This document shows positions 7,919 through 15,711 of a DNA stretch of 21,863 nt, one piece after another (the first letter of the stretch is position 1; the number at the start of each line of letters is the position of its first letter). Position numbers and translations under genes: made by a program. The stretch comes from CAZJDM01 sp964544765 (GTDB lineage: Bacteria > Bdellovibrionota_B > Oligoflexia > CAYFLR01): NCBI GenBank assembly GCA_964544765.1, contig CAZJDM010000069.1, positions 1 to 21,863 on the forward strand. The letters are read 5' to 3'. The notes beneath the pieces were generated by a model. The model was not told the origin of the DNA, ran no database searches, and worked only from the letters and a program-made list of their open reading frames with translations.

Positions 7919-9328
7919 ATGAAAACATTTTACTTTATTGCCATAGGAGGAACAGGAATGGCTTCTGTGGCCGGTTTATTAAAACAAGTGGGACATAAAG
8001 TTTTAGGAAGCGATGGGAAAATATATCCGCCTATGAGTACCATGTTAGAAAAATATGAAATTCCAGTAAACTATGGATATTCAGAAGATAATATAACTAA
8101 GCAACATATTGATTATATCGTAGTAGGTAATGTTTTATCTAAGGGCATGAATTCCGAATTGGATTATGCTATAAAACACAAATATAAGTTAATTTCTTTT
8201 CCAGAAGTGATTGAAAAGTTTTTTTTACCTGATAAGAAATCTATAGTTATAACTGGTACTCATGGTAAAACTACTGTAACGGCCTATATTTGCTCAGTGC
8301 TTGAGAAAGCTGGGACTCCAATAACTTTTTTTATTGGAGGACAATCCAATTCCTTTCCTTATAGCTTTCAATTTAAAAAAGAAGCTGAATATGTGATATT
8401 GGAGGGAGATGAGTATGATACAGCGTATTTTGACAAAGAACCCAAGTTTTTTCATTATCATCCTGATATTCTAATAATCAATAATTTGGAATTTGATCAT
8501 GCGGATATATACAACTCTTTGGGTGAAATAAAAGATAAGTTCTTAAAGCTAGTTAAATCAATGCCCAGTTCAGGTATAATTATTGCAAATGGTTGTGATT
8601 CTAATGTTATGGATGTTTGTGAAGCAGCCCCGTGTAAAGTAATTTGTTTCGGTTTTGATGATCAAGACAGGAAAATTGACTTAGATTATGTTGCTATTTC
8701 AAAAGAATTTAAAGAAGATAAAACTTCTTATATTTTAAAAACTAGTCGTTATGAAAAAGAAGTAACGATTCCGTTATTGGGCCAGTTCAATGTCTTAAAT
8801 TCTTTAGCCGTTATTGTCTTATTAGATATTTTAGGGATCACCAAAAAGAATGATTTAAATAAATACATGAGTCGTTATGCTGGTGTGAAAAGAAGATTAG
8901 AGGTTCTTGGTAAGAAAAACGGAATTACAATTTATGACGATTTTGCTCATCATCCCACTGCTGTGGAAAATACAATACAGGCTTTACGTAAGTCCATTAA
9001 ATTAGGACGCATCTGGGCCTTGTTTGAACCAAAGAGCGCTACATCTAGAAGAAATAAATTTATGAATAACTATAGTAGGGCATTTAAGGAAGCTGATTTT
9101 GTGATTATAGGGAAAGTTTTTGAAGATAAACGTTTGGACCAAAACCAGAAAATGGATGGAAATGAATTGGCTAAATTGATTGGAAATAAGGCTCATTATA
9201 TTGAAGATAATGAGGAAATAATAAATCTGGTTTTAAACGAGGTAAAGCCAAATGATCATATTTTGATTATGTCTTCGGGGAATTTTGGTAATATTCATCA
9301 AAAGCTCTTGAGCGTCTTGATCAAATAG
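7919..9328 (+). CDS. mpl: UDP-N-acetylmuramate:L-Ala-gamma-D-Glu-meso-DAP ligase
   Basis: Mpl attaches recycled murein tripeptide to UDP-MurNAc, bypassing MurC, MurD and MurE. It is a Mur ligase with N-terminal IAIGGTGMASVAGLLK, ATP loop VITGTHGKTTVTAY, the segment ILEGDEYDTAYFDKEPKF that separates Mpl from MurC, NNLEFDHADIY, and C-terminal YDDFAHHPTAV with FEPKSATSRRN. The length of 469 residues matches the family. ATG 7919 is preferred to the in-frame TTG at 7916 just before it. Presence of Mpl supports a Gram-negative, meso-DAP-containing cell wall. It follows ldcA closely and is probably co-transcribed with it. Confidence 0.95.
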   Translation: MKTFYFIAIGGTGMASVAGLLKQVGHKVLGSDGKIYPPMSTMLEKYEIPVNYGYSEDNITKQHIDYIVVGNVLSKGMNSELDYAIKHKYKLISFPEVIEKFFLPDKKSIVITGTHGKTTVTAYICSVLEKAGTPITFFIGGQSNSFPYSFQFKKEAEYVILEGDEYDTAYFDKEPKFFHYHPDILIINNLEFDHADIYNSLGEIKDKFLKLVKSMPSSGIIIANGCDSNVMDVCEAAPCKVICFGFDDQDRKIDLDYVAISKEFKEDKTSYILKTSRYEKEVTIPLLGQFNVLNSLAVIVLLDILGITKKNDLNKYMSRYAGVKRRLEVLGKKNGITIYDDFAHHPTAVENTIQALRKSIKLGRIWALFEPKSATSRRNKFMNNYSRAFKEADFVIIGKVFEDKRLDQNQKMDGNELAKLIGNKAHYIEDNEEIINLVLNEVKPNDHILIMSSGNFGNIHQKLLSVLIK

Positions 9329-9360
9329 GTTTTTTATCTGTTATTGCGCAGTAATTTTTA

Positions 9361-9389
9361 TTGACAATTGAGGAATGCGGCTATAAAAT
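9361..9389 (+). promoter_or_regulatory. Strong sigma70-type promoter for the tandem pal genes
   Basis: A perfect TTGACA (9361-9366), a 17-base spacer and TAAAAT (9384-9389). It sits about 70 bases before the first pal-like gene and just after mpl. This is the best housekeeping promoter match I found in the window and suits an abundant envelope lipoprotein. A good ribosome binding site, AAGGAG at 9449-9454, precedes the ATG by five bases. Confidence 0.7.
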
Positions 9390-9459
9390 CCTTTAACTAG
9401 AGATGATTAAAAGTAGAAAAAATATTTACATAAATGAGTTTATTTAACAAGGAGACAAT

Positions 9460-10026
9460 ATGATAAGGCAGTATTTGGTGGTTGTTCTTTTATTAGTTGG
9501 GTTTTTAGGAGTTTTTATTAGTTGTACTAGTAGTGAAGAAGTTACAGATGCTACTCCTGTTGAAGAAGATGTCTCTGAAGAGGAAATTGATGAAATGGAT
9601 GTTTCTGAGGATGAACCTACTTTGGATGAAAAACAAGAAGAAGTTGCAAAAGAAGACAGAGCTGATGTTTCACCGGATTCTGTAACAATGGTATTTGATC
9701 GTAGATCGATCCATTTTGAATATGATAAATCAGACATTTTATCTGAATATGAGAAATCACTTGAAAAGAAGGCTCAATATTTAGCAGCTAATCCTCAACA
9801 AAAAATTCAAATAGAGGGTCATTGTGATGAAAGAGGATCTAATCAATATAATTTAGCTCTGGGAGAAAGACGGGCTCATTCTACCAAGGTTTATTTAATT
9901 GGTCTTGGCGTTAAGCCAGATCAATTAGATACAATTAGTTATGGTGAGGAAAAGCCAATTGATCCACAAAGTAATGAAGAAGCTTGGGCCAAAAATAGAA
10001 GGTCTGAATTCCTGCAGGTTAACTAA
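9460..10026 (+). CDS. pal: Peptidoglycan-associated lipoprotein, OmpA-like (Pal paralogue 1)
   Basis: This outer-membrane lipoprotein is predicted to bind the meso-DAP peptide of murein noncovalently. The 188 residues comprise a signal peptide ending in lipobox FISC with the acylated Cys at residue 22, a very acidic Glu/Asp-rich linker (about 25-70), and an OmpA C-terminal domain with IHFEYDKSDI, IEGHCDERGSNQYNLALGERRA, ISYGEEKP and AKNRRSEF, all Pal signatures. A near-consensus promoter and AAGGAG precede it. The rest of the Tol system (TolQRAB) is not in the window. A second copy follows 91 bases later with a near-identical domain core. Which of the two is the functional Pal cannot be told from sequence. 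Confidence 0.9.
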   Translation: MIRQYLVVVLLLVGFLGVFISCTSSEEVTDATPVEEDVSEEEIDEMDVSEDEPTLDEKQEEVAKEDRADVSPDSVTMVFDRRSIHFEYDKSDILSEYEKSLEKKAQYLAANPQQKIQIEGHCDERGSNQYNLALGERRAHSTKVYLIGLGVKPDQLDTISYGEEKPIDPQSNEEAWAKNRRSEFLQVN

Positions 10027-10117
10027 TAATAGAACTAAAAAATGTTTTTCCTATTCGTTGAATTTTGTGTTTTGAATTTGTGTCCTTTTGAGATAAGAAG
10101 TTGCTAGGAGGTGGTTT

Positions 10118-10615
10118 ATGATAAGGAATATTTTATTATCTGGGTATTTTTTTTGGATTATAGGGTGTACTAGTCAAGAGGTCCCCCCTGCAGTTGAACC
10201 TCCTGTTGAGGAGACTCCTGAAGTAGTCGAACAGGAAACCGAAGAGGTAATTGAACCAACTACAGAAGAAAAGCTGGATCCGGCACCTATTCATTTTGAT
10301 TTTGATAAATCATTTATTAAAGAAGAAGCCAAACCAATATTAGAAGCCAAAGCTATTTATTTGAATAATCATAAAAATGTCAAAATTCAAATAGAGGGTC
10401 ACTGTGATGAGCGAGGTTCTAATCAGTACAATTTAGCGCTGGGAGAAAGACGAGCTCATTCAACTAAGGAATACTTAATTTATTTGGGTGTAAATGAAAG
10501 TCAGTTATCCACTATTAGCTACGGTGAAGAAAGACCTGTTGATCCAAGAAGTAATAGAGTGGCTTGGGCCAAAAATAGAAGGTCAGAGTTTGTTGTTTTG
10601 AAGGGATTTAGATAA
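10118..10615 (+). CDS. Peptidoglycan-associated lipoprotein, OmpA-like (Pal paralogue 2)
   Basis: This is the second Pal-like lipoprotein, 165 residues. It has a short signal peptide with lipobox IIGC (Cys17), a Pro/Glu-rich linker (about 20-55), then the OmpA domain with IHFDFDKSFI, GHCDERGSNQYNLALGE, ISYGEERP and AKNRRSEF. Over the GHCDERG to HSTK core it matches paralogue 1 almost residue for residue, while codons differ mainly at silent sites; the linker and start of the domain have diverged. The ribosome binding site AGGAGGTG (10106-10113) is near-perfect. It is probably read from the same promoter as paralogue 1. The 91-base gap between them holds no clear terminator or promoter. It ends convergently with the split lipoprotein gene, six bases apart. 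Confidence 0.88.
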   Translation: MIRNILLSGYFFWIIGCTSQEVPPAVEPPVEETPEVVEQETEEVIEPTTEEKLDPAPIHFDFDKSFIKEEAKPILEAKAIYLNNHKNVKIQIEGHCDERGSNQYNLALGERRAHSTKEYLIYLGVNESQLSTISYGEERPVDPRSNRVAWAKNRRSEFVVLKGFR

Positions 10616-10621
10616 ATTTAT

Positions 10622-11184
10622 TTAATGGCAATGCCACCAACTACAAACCGTGTCGTAGTGACAACCATTTAAGTCCGTCCACCCTGCATGAGAACCAATT
10701 AAAAAAGCTTCCGTTTTATGTTTAGTTTCTTTTATTTTTCTTAGTAGGTCAGATATAAAGAGATCATTAATATCTTGAGGTTTAAAGGAAGGGATATTTT
10801 GATTTTCTACCACCTTCTTGCGATCATACTCGCAAGAAGGTGCGCCTACAACTTCAATGTTAAAAGTACTTAAGAAAGTATTTGGAGAAATATCCCTTTT
10901 GGCACTTAAAAAAGGAATAGCGATGCCTTTAGTTAAACTTAATAGCCACAACTGTAATTTTTGAGTTGCTGCTGATTTGACTATGAAAAAAGTACCTTAT
11001 CAGGGTCATAACTTAAGTAAATGTGTTCAATTGAGGAACTGGGGGTTTTGGTTTGACAGTATTCTGGAATATCAATGGTTTTTGTCATTGATTGCATGTG
11101 TCCCTTAGGTTCAGCGTTGTCATCTCTAGTTTTACATGAAATTGATAAAAGCCATACTAATGTTAACAATATAAAGATTTTCAT
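10622..11184 (-). pseudogene. Lipoprotein gene split by a frameshift at a T6 run
   Basis: Two frames make up this locus. The first (ATG 11184 to stop at 10981) has the ribosome binding site AGGAG, a hydrophobic signal and lipobox SISC (Cys17), then ends in KVLFS. The second (to 10622) has no start with a ribosome binding site, its first candidate being TTG 10951, but is open upstream exactly to the homopolymer. One extra T in the T6 run (A6 on the plus strand, 10986-10991), or a -1 slip there, joins them as KVLF-FIVKSAATQK into a protein of about 187 residues. The C-terminus has clustered Cys, Trp and His (CHYDTVCSWWHCH). I do not recognise the family. It may be a true mutation, a sequencing indel or programmed slippage. 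Confidence 0.65.
10811..10842. repeat. 13-bp perfect inverted repeat inside the split lipoprotein gene
   Basis: CACCTTCTTGCGA (10811-10823) is exactly complementary to TCGCAAGAAGGTG (10830-10842), with a six-base loop. The stem is perfect and unusually G+C-containing for this region. No T run follows on either strand, so it is not a standard terminator. In the minus-strand reading it encodes APSCEYDRKKV of the C-terminal fragment. Confidence 0.85.
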
Positions 11185-11252
11185 AATTTCTCCTAACTAA
11201 TAATTTATTATTCGGTAATAGGGACAGCTTCTTTAGATGTTTAAAACCGGAT

Positions 11253-11258
11253 ATTATA
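11253..11258 (-). promoter_or_regulatory. Candidate -10 box for the split lipoprotein gene
   Basis: A perfect TATAAT on the minus strand, about 70 bases upstream of the ATG at 11184, in the 115-base gap after the DUF4340 gene. No convincing -35 box lies 16-18 bases upstream; the best is a weak TTCAAG. Confidence 0.3.
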
Positions 11259-11299
11259 TCCTAGCGATTATGTCCTTGAAATGAATTAATATTATGCGT

Positions 11300-12280
11300 T
11301 TATAGTGATTTAAAAAAATTGAGTTTTTTTCGATCGCTATACGGTAGTTCAAAAATGACATCACCAGAAAAATGTTTAGCTAGTAATCTGTGGTTAGGTA
11401 GTTCGTAGAATAATAAACTGATTTGTTTTTCCCCCCAGTTTTCTTGGATGGTTATTGTAAAATAGGTTTGATTGGGCAATTTTACTTTTTGTAAAGCATC
11501 TTTAGTGTTAAAAAACTCAATAGCCCTAAGGCTTTCTATTTTTTGTAAGAATTTAAATAGGTTCTCTTCGTCAATTTGAATTTTATTTTCAGTTAATAGA
11601 TATGATCTGTCTTTGGTTTTCTTGATAGTAAGGGATTTTTTCCTTTTTTTACTATTATTGCTAATTTTGCTATTATTATCCAATTGAATAGAAGTAATTC
11701 TATTGGGATTAAATTCAATAATTTTTTTATTTCTATAATGAGAAAGTGGTCTGTTAAATAAAGGCAAAATATAGGTGTCAGCTAAGTAAAGGACTTTTTG
11801 GTGTAAAACGTACTGTGTGTCTTTTATCAATGATTGATTTCCTAATAGTATGGAGAGGCTTTTTGAATCTGAATTTAAATAGTCAGTATAATAATTTAAA
11901 GTGACTTTAATTGCCGAATCTGAACCTGTTCCAAATGTGGTCATATCTTCTTTGTGATTTTCAATTATTTCTAGATAGTTTTGGTTAATGGCTTCTTTTA
12001 ATAATACGTTTACAACCATTAGATCGGCTTTGTAGTATATTGGTTCTTTGATGAACCATAAATGACCCTGCTTGGTTAAAACTATTTTTGGGGTTTTTAG
12101 TAAGGGTCTTTGAATGATTACAGTATGAACTGAATTAGGTCGAAAAATTTTTAAAATGCGATGTTGCTCTAATTTTTTATAAATGGCTAGTTTTGCTTGA
12201 TAATTTTCAATCCAAATTAATACTAATCCAATTAATAGTCCTAAAATTAGAATTAAGCTGGTTTTATAATGACGGTTCAT
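11300..12280 (-). CDS. DUF4340-type protein of a GldF/GldG-like ABC operon
   Basis: The 326-residue protein has one N-terminal transmembrane helix (about residues 8-25) and a large extracytoplasmic region matching the DUF4340 pattern: repeated beta-rich units with LTKQGHLWFIKEPIYYKAD, a following helix, then TFGTGSDSAIKVTL and LGNQSLIKDTQYVLHQ. Such proteins are typically the last gene of ABC operons that encode GldG-like subunits; their role is not established. Its ATG overlaps the stop of the GldG-like gene by four bases (ATGA), and AGGAG lies upstream, so translation is coupled. It is the last gene of the operon; no clear terminator follows. Confidence 0.85.
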   Translation of the reverse strand: MNRHYKTSLILILGLLIGLVLIWIENYQAKLAIYKKLEQHRILKIFRPNSVHTVIIQRPLLKTPKIVLTKQGHLWFIKEPIYYKADLMVVNVLLKEAINQNYLEIIENHKEDMTTFGTGSDSAIKVTLNYYTDYLNSDSKSLSILLGNQSLIKDTQYVLHQKVLYLADTYILPLFNRPLSHYRNKKIIEFNPNRITSIQLDNNSKISNNSKKRKKSLTIKKTKDRSYLLTENKIQIDEENLFKFLQKIESLRAIEFFNTKDALQKVKLPNQTYFTITIQENWGEKQISLLFYELPNHRLLAKHFSGDVIFELPYSDRKKLNFFKSL

Positions 12281-13773
12281 AAACGACTCCTATTAAACCA
12301 ACGAACCCATCCAGTACCGAGTATTATTATTGGTATAATTATCACTAATAAATAAAAGAAAACGGATCTCATTCGTAGTGGTAAAGAAATAGATGTTTTC
12401 TTATTGGGGCGAGGAGTTATGTTTATTAAATCATAATGCTCATTCAAATAGTTGACCATGTTTAAAATGAAACTACCGTTAGGTAAGTTATTTAAAAAAG
12501 AGTTAGTAATAAAATCACTGTCACCAACCACTATTATAGAGTTGTTTTTCTTTTCAGATAATATCGCTAGAGGTAAAGGGCCTTTTATATCAGTATTATC
12601 AAGGGATAACTCTTTAGTTAATCCATTTAAATTAGCCCAAGTGCTTTTAGTTGATTTAACTAGTACAGTTGTATTGGTGCGAGAATCAGTTGTTGTTTCT
12701 TGTAATGATCTTGCTTTGTAAAACAATAATGAAGAATAAAGATCTTTAGTAATTGAGTGAGAGCTTGCTTTATTACCGGAAATTAGAAGATAATTTCCCT
12801 TTTGATATTGTGCTAGTTTGGATTTGGGATCCAGGACTATAATGTCTTTGGGGTTTAGTCGAATTCCATAAGATAATAAAAGTGGTTCCAAACCGGAATT
12901 AACTCCAGAATCAATTAGAAAAATGCTTTTTCCTCCATGTTTAAGCAAATTTTGAATCTGGTTGAGTTGCTTTTTTGTATAAGGGGCATTAATTCGCGAG
13001 AAAATTAATATATTGCCCGATTTTAAAGGGACTTGATTTAAATTATTAATAGATACTAATTTTATTTTATAATTGCTATGGGTAAGCATTATCTTCAGTT
13101 GAGATAAGTCTTTGGGGAATTGTCTTGTTTCAGGGCTCACTATGAAAAAAAGTTCTTTTTCTTCTTGTTTTAAAACTTTTAATATAGCGGTTGTTATTTT
13201 TTGAATGTTGGGGTTAGTAATAGTGGTTGAAAAGTTTTGATAAGAAAAGATAACAGATTTAGTCTGTCTTATTTGATATTTTTGGGTTAAATGCGGTTTA
13301 GAAATAGGATCTATATGGACTAATTGTATTTGAGATTGATATTCTTTTAATGGATTAAATAGGAGAAAAAAAGAGTCCGACTCACTTTTCTTATAAAACC
13401 CTGTTATGGTTAATTCTTCCTTTATTAAGTCTAATACTTGTTTAGTCTCAGTCAGTAAGGTAAATCGCTTATTAAAAGTTAAATCGAGCTTTTTATCATA
13501 CCTACTTAAGAAATAACCAATAACTAATATAATAAGAAATAATATTACGTTAGACAAAAGAGCATTTGAGCTGTAGAGAAAAGATCTTTTCTTTATAATT
13601 TTAGAGATATTTTTTCTTTTTATATAAAGTAGGCATATTAATAATAGAAACCCTATTGTTAGTAATAGAAAGTCTGAGAAAGGGATTATATCATTAAACT
13701 GACTACCTATAGGTGCAATCAAAATACAAAAGAGAGCTAAGAAATTAAAAAGCCAAAAAAGTTTTGTTTTCAT
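12277..13773 (-). CDS. GldG-like ABC transporter auxiliary membrane protein
   Basis: The 498-residue protein has N-terminal transmembrane helices (about 5-23, 31-51 and 69-89), then the DKKLDLTFNKRFTLLTETKQVLDLI segment typical of GldG/ABC_transp_aux proteins, a long extracytoplasmic domain (GGKSIFLIDSGVNSGLEPLLLSYGI; ILSEKKNNSIIVVGDSDFI) and a C-terminal helix in PLRMRSVFFYLLVIIIPIIIL before a basic tail. In Bacteroidetes, GldG acts with GldA and GldF in gliding; relatives elsewhere have unknown substrates. I start at ATG 13773; an in-frame TTG at 13794 would add seven residues lying inside the IS remnant. The ATG overlaps the stop of the truncated transposase (TAATG), so the leader of this gene is IS-derived. 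Confidence 0.88.
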   Translation of the reverse strand: MKTKLFWLFNFLALFCILIAPIGSQFNDIIPFSDFLLLTIGFLLLICLLYIKRKNISKIIKKRSFLYSSNALLSNVILFLIILVIGYFLSRYDKKLDLTFNKRFTLLTETKQVLDLIKEELTITGFYKKSESDSFFLLFNPLKEYQSQIQLVHIDPISKPHLTQKYQIRQTKSVIFSYQNFSTTITNPNIQKITTAILKVLKQEEKELFFIVSPETRQFPKDLSQLKIMLTHSNYKIKLVSINNLNQVPLKSGNILIFSRINAPYTKKQLNQIQNLLKHGGKSIFLIDSGVNSGLEPLLLSYGIRLNPKDIIVLDPKSKLAQYQKGNYLLISGNKASSHSITKDLYSSLLFYKARSLQETTTDSRTNTTVLVKSTKSTWANLNGLTKELSLDNTDIKGPLPLAILSEKKNNSIIVVGDSDFITNSFLNNLPNGSFILNMVNYLNEHYDLINITPRPNKKTSISLPLRMRSVFFYLLVIIIPIIILGTGWVRWFNRSRL

Positions 13774-14096
13774 TAAAAAGTCTTCTCTTTCCAATAGTGT
13801 TTTTTCAAATAATCATTAAACTCATTCCAAATTAAAAAAGTAGTGTTTTGTTTAATTCTTCTAATAATTTGAGTTGCGGATACGTTAGGATTCGCATTTA
13901 CCATAAGATGGATATGATCCTTGTCGACTTCCATCTTTTCTATAGTAAATTTTGCGTCATTTCTTTTTGTCAATTGATTAATCATCTTTTTCACATGTTC
14001 TCCTGTATAAACGAGAAGTTGTTTTCTGTACTTGGTGACAAGGATGATGTGGTAGAGAATGAGGTATTTTCTATGATTTTTTGATCTATAATCGAT
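13773..14096 (-). pseudogene. tnpA remnant: Decayed IS200/IS605-type TnpA (Y1 transposase)
   Basis: The frame resembles the HUH single-strand transposase of IS200: DYRSKNHRKYLILYHIILVTKYRK at the front, then the metal-binding HUH motif in VDKDHIHLMV and the segment FNDYLKKHYWKEKTF. Two lesions are visible. The expected initiator ATG before DYRS is ATC (14096), with no other start in the right place, so only an internal ATG at 13994 remains. The reading also stops straight after KEKTF, losing roughly 35 residues that should carry the catalytic tyrosine. About 107 of about 140 residues survive, so it should be inactive. It lies between the permease and GldG-like genes of an operon, in the same orientation. 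Confidence 0.85.
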
Positions 14097-14106
14097 GATT
14101 TCCTCG

Positions 14107-14122
14107 CTTGTATGCGTACAAG
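14107..14122. repeat. IS200 leader hairpin
   Basis: CTTGTA (14107-14112), loop TGCG, TACAAG (14117-14122): a perfect six-base stem just upstream of the GAGGA that would have been the transposase ribosome binding site. IS200 elements are known to limit TnpA expression with leader RNA structure; this stem may be a relic of that. Confidence 0.55.
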
Positions 14123-14147
14123 TCCATTTTTTAGCTAATGTAGGAAG

Positions 14148-14170
14148 CCCAGCGATCTTTAGTCGCTGGG
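14148..14170. mobile_element. IS200-type left-end hairpin
   Basis: CCCAGCGA (14148-14155), seven-base loop, TCGCTGGG (14163-14170). CCCAGCGA-type subterminal palindromes are typical of IS200-family left ends, where TnpA recognises them. It begins four bases past the permease stop codon (14175) and precedes the tnpA remnant in the correct order. No matching right end is visible before the GldG-like gene. The remnant therefore spans about 13775-14174. Confidence 0.75.
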
Positions 14171-14174
14171 TTCT

Positions 14175-14945
14175 TCACCTCCATTTATGAGCTTCAATTT
14201 GCCTATAAGTAAGATACAAGAAAAAAGAGGTTAATAAAAAGAAATAACCAACATCAGATAAATAAATCACCCCATTTATTAAATGAAAAGTGTGTTTACC
14301 ATAAGAAAGAAATTGGGATAATTGGGATAAAGATGAATGATCAAAAGTCACTATTTGATTTAGTAGCCAAAATAACAAAATAGTAAAAAAAGATAAGCAG
14401 GCAGATAAAAATTGATTTTCAAAAAGGGAAGAAAAAAATATTCCAGTAGCACCAAAGGAAGAGAAAAGTAAAAATATACCTAAATAACCCGTTATAATTG
14501 GCCATAGCTCAGGATTACCAAAACCAACTACAATAAAAATAAACGGTAAGGAGGATGACAAAAGGATAATGATATAAATCATAAAAGCAATAAATTTGCC
14601 TTGAACAATTTGAAAACAGGTAATAGGTAAGCTTAAGAGAATTTTTATAGTTTTGTTTTTTCTTTCTTCACTAAAAGTTTTCATTGTTAGTAATGGTATT
14701 ATGAATAGACCAAAAGAAATGATAACTCCAAAAAGAGGCTGAATTAAATGAGAGTGAAGATTTAATTTTCTACTATCGATTATTTTTCCTGAAGTTAGTG
14801 ACACAGGGATATCTTGAAAAACAGAGAGAAAATTAAAAAAAATAGCGCCAATTACGATCATAAAAATGGCTAATAATGTATATCCCATTGGAGTAAGAAA
14901 AGTGCTTCTAAATTCTTTTTTAATAAGTGTTAAAACAACGGACAT
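14175..14945 (-). CDS. ABC-2 type transporter permease (GldF-like)
   Basis: The 256-residue integral membrane protein has about six transmembrane segments, beginning LTLIKKEFRSTFLTPMGYTLLAIFMIV, the standard opening of GldF-like ABC-2 permeases, with TMKTFSEERKNKTIKILLSLPI marking the cytoplasmic loop that follows the second helix. The C-terminus (YRQIEAHKWR) looks native. Its start overlaps the ATPase gene by 16 bases, with AAGGA inside the ATPase coding sequence as ribosome binding site, so the two are translationally linked. The substrate is unknown. The IS200 remnant begins four bases after its stop. Confidence 0.9.
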   Translation of the reverse strand: MSVVLTLIKKEFRSTFLTPMGYTLLAIFMIVIGAIFFNFLSVFQDIPVSLTSGKIIDSRKLNLHSHLIQPLFGVIISFGLFIIPLLTMKTFSEERKNKTIKILLSLPITCFQIVQGKFIAFMIYIIILLSSSLPFIFIVVGFGNPELWPIITGYLGIFLLFSSFGATGIFFSSLFENQFLSACLSFFTILLFWLLNQIVTFDHSSLSQLSQFLSYGKHTFHLINGVIYLSDVGYFFLLTSFFLYLTYRQIEAHKWR

Positions 14946-15679
14946 TGATCCTTCCTACTGGTTTTACAATCTTTGGTACTTTCTAGGTAAAAAATCTCCA
15001 ATTCGGGATAAGACAATTTTGAACGCGATAATTCAATTGAGTTTATTAATTTCCCTTGTTGTAAAATAAGTACCCTATTACAAATTTGCGAGATTTCAGA
15101 CAGAATATGAGAGCTTATGAAGACAGTCTTATTGATTAAATGATTTTGAATGATTTTTCTTATTTCTCTAATTTGTTCAGGATCCAATCCATCTGTTGGT
15201 TCATCAAGAAGTAAAATTTCAGGATCATAAAGAAGCGTTCCTGCTAGTGCTACTCTCTGTTTAAAACCTTGAGAAAGATTCTTTATAAGTCTAAGTTTTT
15301 CTCTTTCCAGGGAACACAGAAGAATTACTTTAGAGATAGCTATTTGTCGATCTTTCTTAATAAGGTGAGGCTTTTTTATATCAGACATAAAACCCAAGTA
15401 TTCAATAATGGTCATATCTTCGTAGAGAACCGCGGGATTGGGTAAATAACCAATCAGAGATTTTATTTGCATTGGATGTTCCCATAGATCTAATCCGGCA
15501 ATAGATATTTGTCCTGACGTAGGGGCAAGAAATCCAGCAAGAATTTCTATGATAGTTGTTTTACCGGCTCCGTTCGGACCCAAAAGACCTACTGTTTCTC
15601 CTTTATTAATAGAAAGATTTATCGTTTGTAAGGCAGCATGATTTCCATACCATTTGGATAAATCTTTTATGCGAATCAT
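14930..15679 (-). CDS. ABC transporter ATP-binding protein (GldA-like)
   Basis: This is the ATPase subunit that energises the adjoining permease. It carries Walker A GPNGAGKT (about 34-41), Q-loop region GYLPNPAVLYEDMT, signature LSQGFKQR, Walker B ILLLDEPTDGLDP and the switch histidine in SSHILSE. At 249 residues it has the compact domain plus a short C-terminal extension. The start is ATG 15679 with GAGG six bases upstream. It overlaps the permease gene downstream and lies 32 bases after the GYF-domain gene, consistent with one operon. Sequence class fits the GldA/CcmA-like ABC-2 exporters; the transported substrate cannot be inferred. Confidence 0.93.
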   Translation of the reverse strand: MIRIKDLSKWYGNHAALQTINLSINKGETVGLLGPNGAGKTTIIEILAGFLAPTSGQISIAGLDLWEHPMQIKSLIGYLPNPAVLYEDMTIIEYLGFMSDIKKPHLIKKDRQIAISKVILLCSLEREKLRLIKNLSQGFKQRVALAGTLLYDPEILLLDEPTDGLDPEQIREIRKIIQNHLINKTVFISSHILSEISQICNRVLILQQGKLINSIELSRSKLSYPELEIFYLESTKDCKTSRKDQCPLF

Positions 15680-15711
15680 GAGGAGCCTCTGTCAAATGCC
15701 GTTTTTGTCGT

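Noticed and set aside
9444..9737. Minus-strand Ser/Thr-rich frame opposite the first pal gene
   Set aside because: It is antisense to the acidic linker of Pal (Glu codons read as Ser) with no start signal.
10626..10636. TGGCAATGCCA mini-hairpin at the convergent gene ends
   Set aside because: The stem is only four pairs with no T run, and it lies in the coding end of the split lipoprotein gene.
13848..14084. Plus-strand frame of 78 residues across the IS remnant
   Set aside because: It is antisense to the recognisable TnpA frame carrying the HUH motif and has no independent similarity or ribosome binding site.
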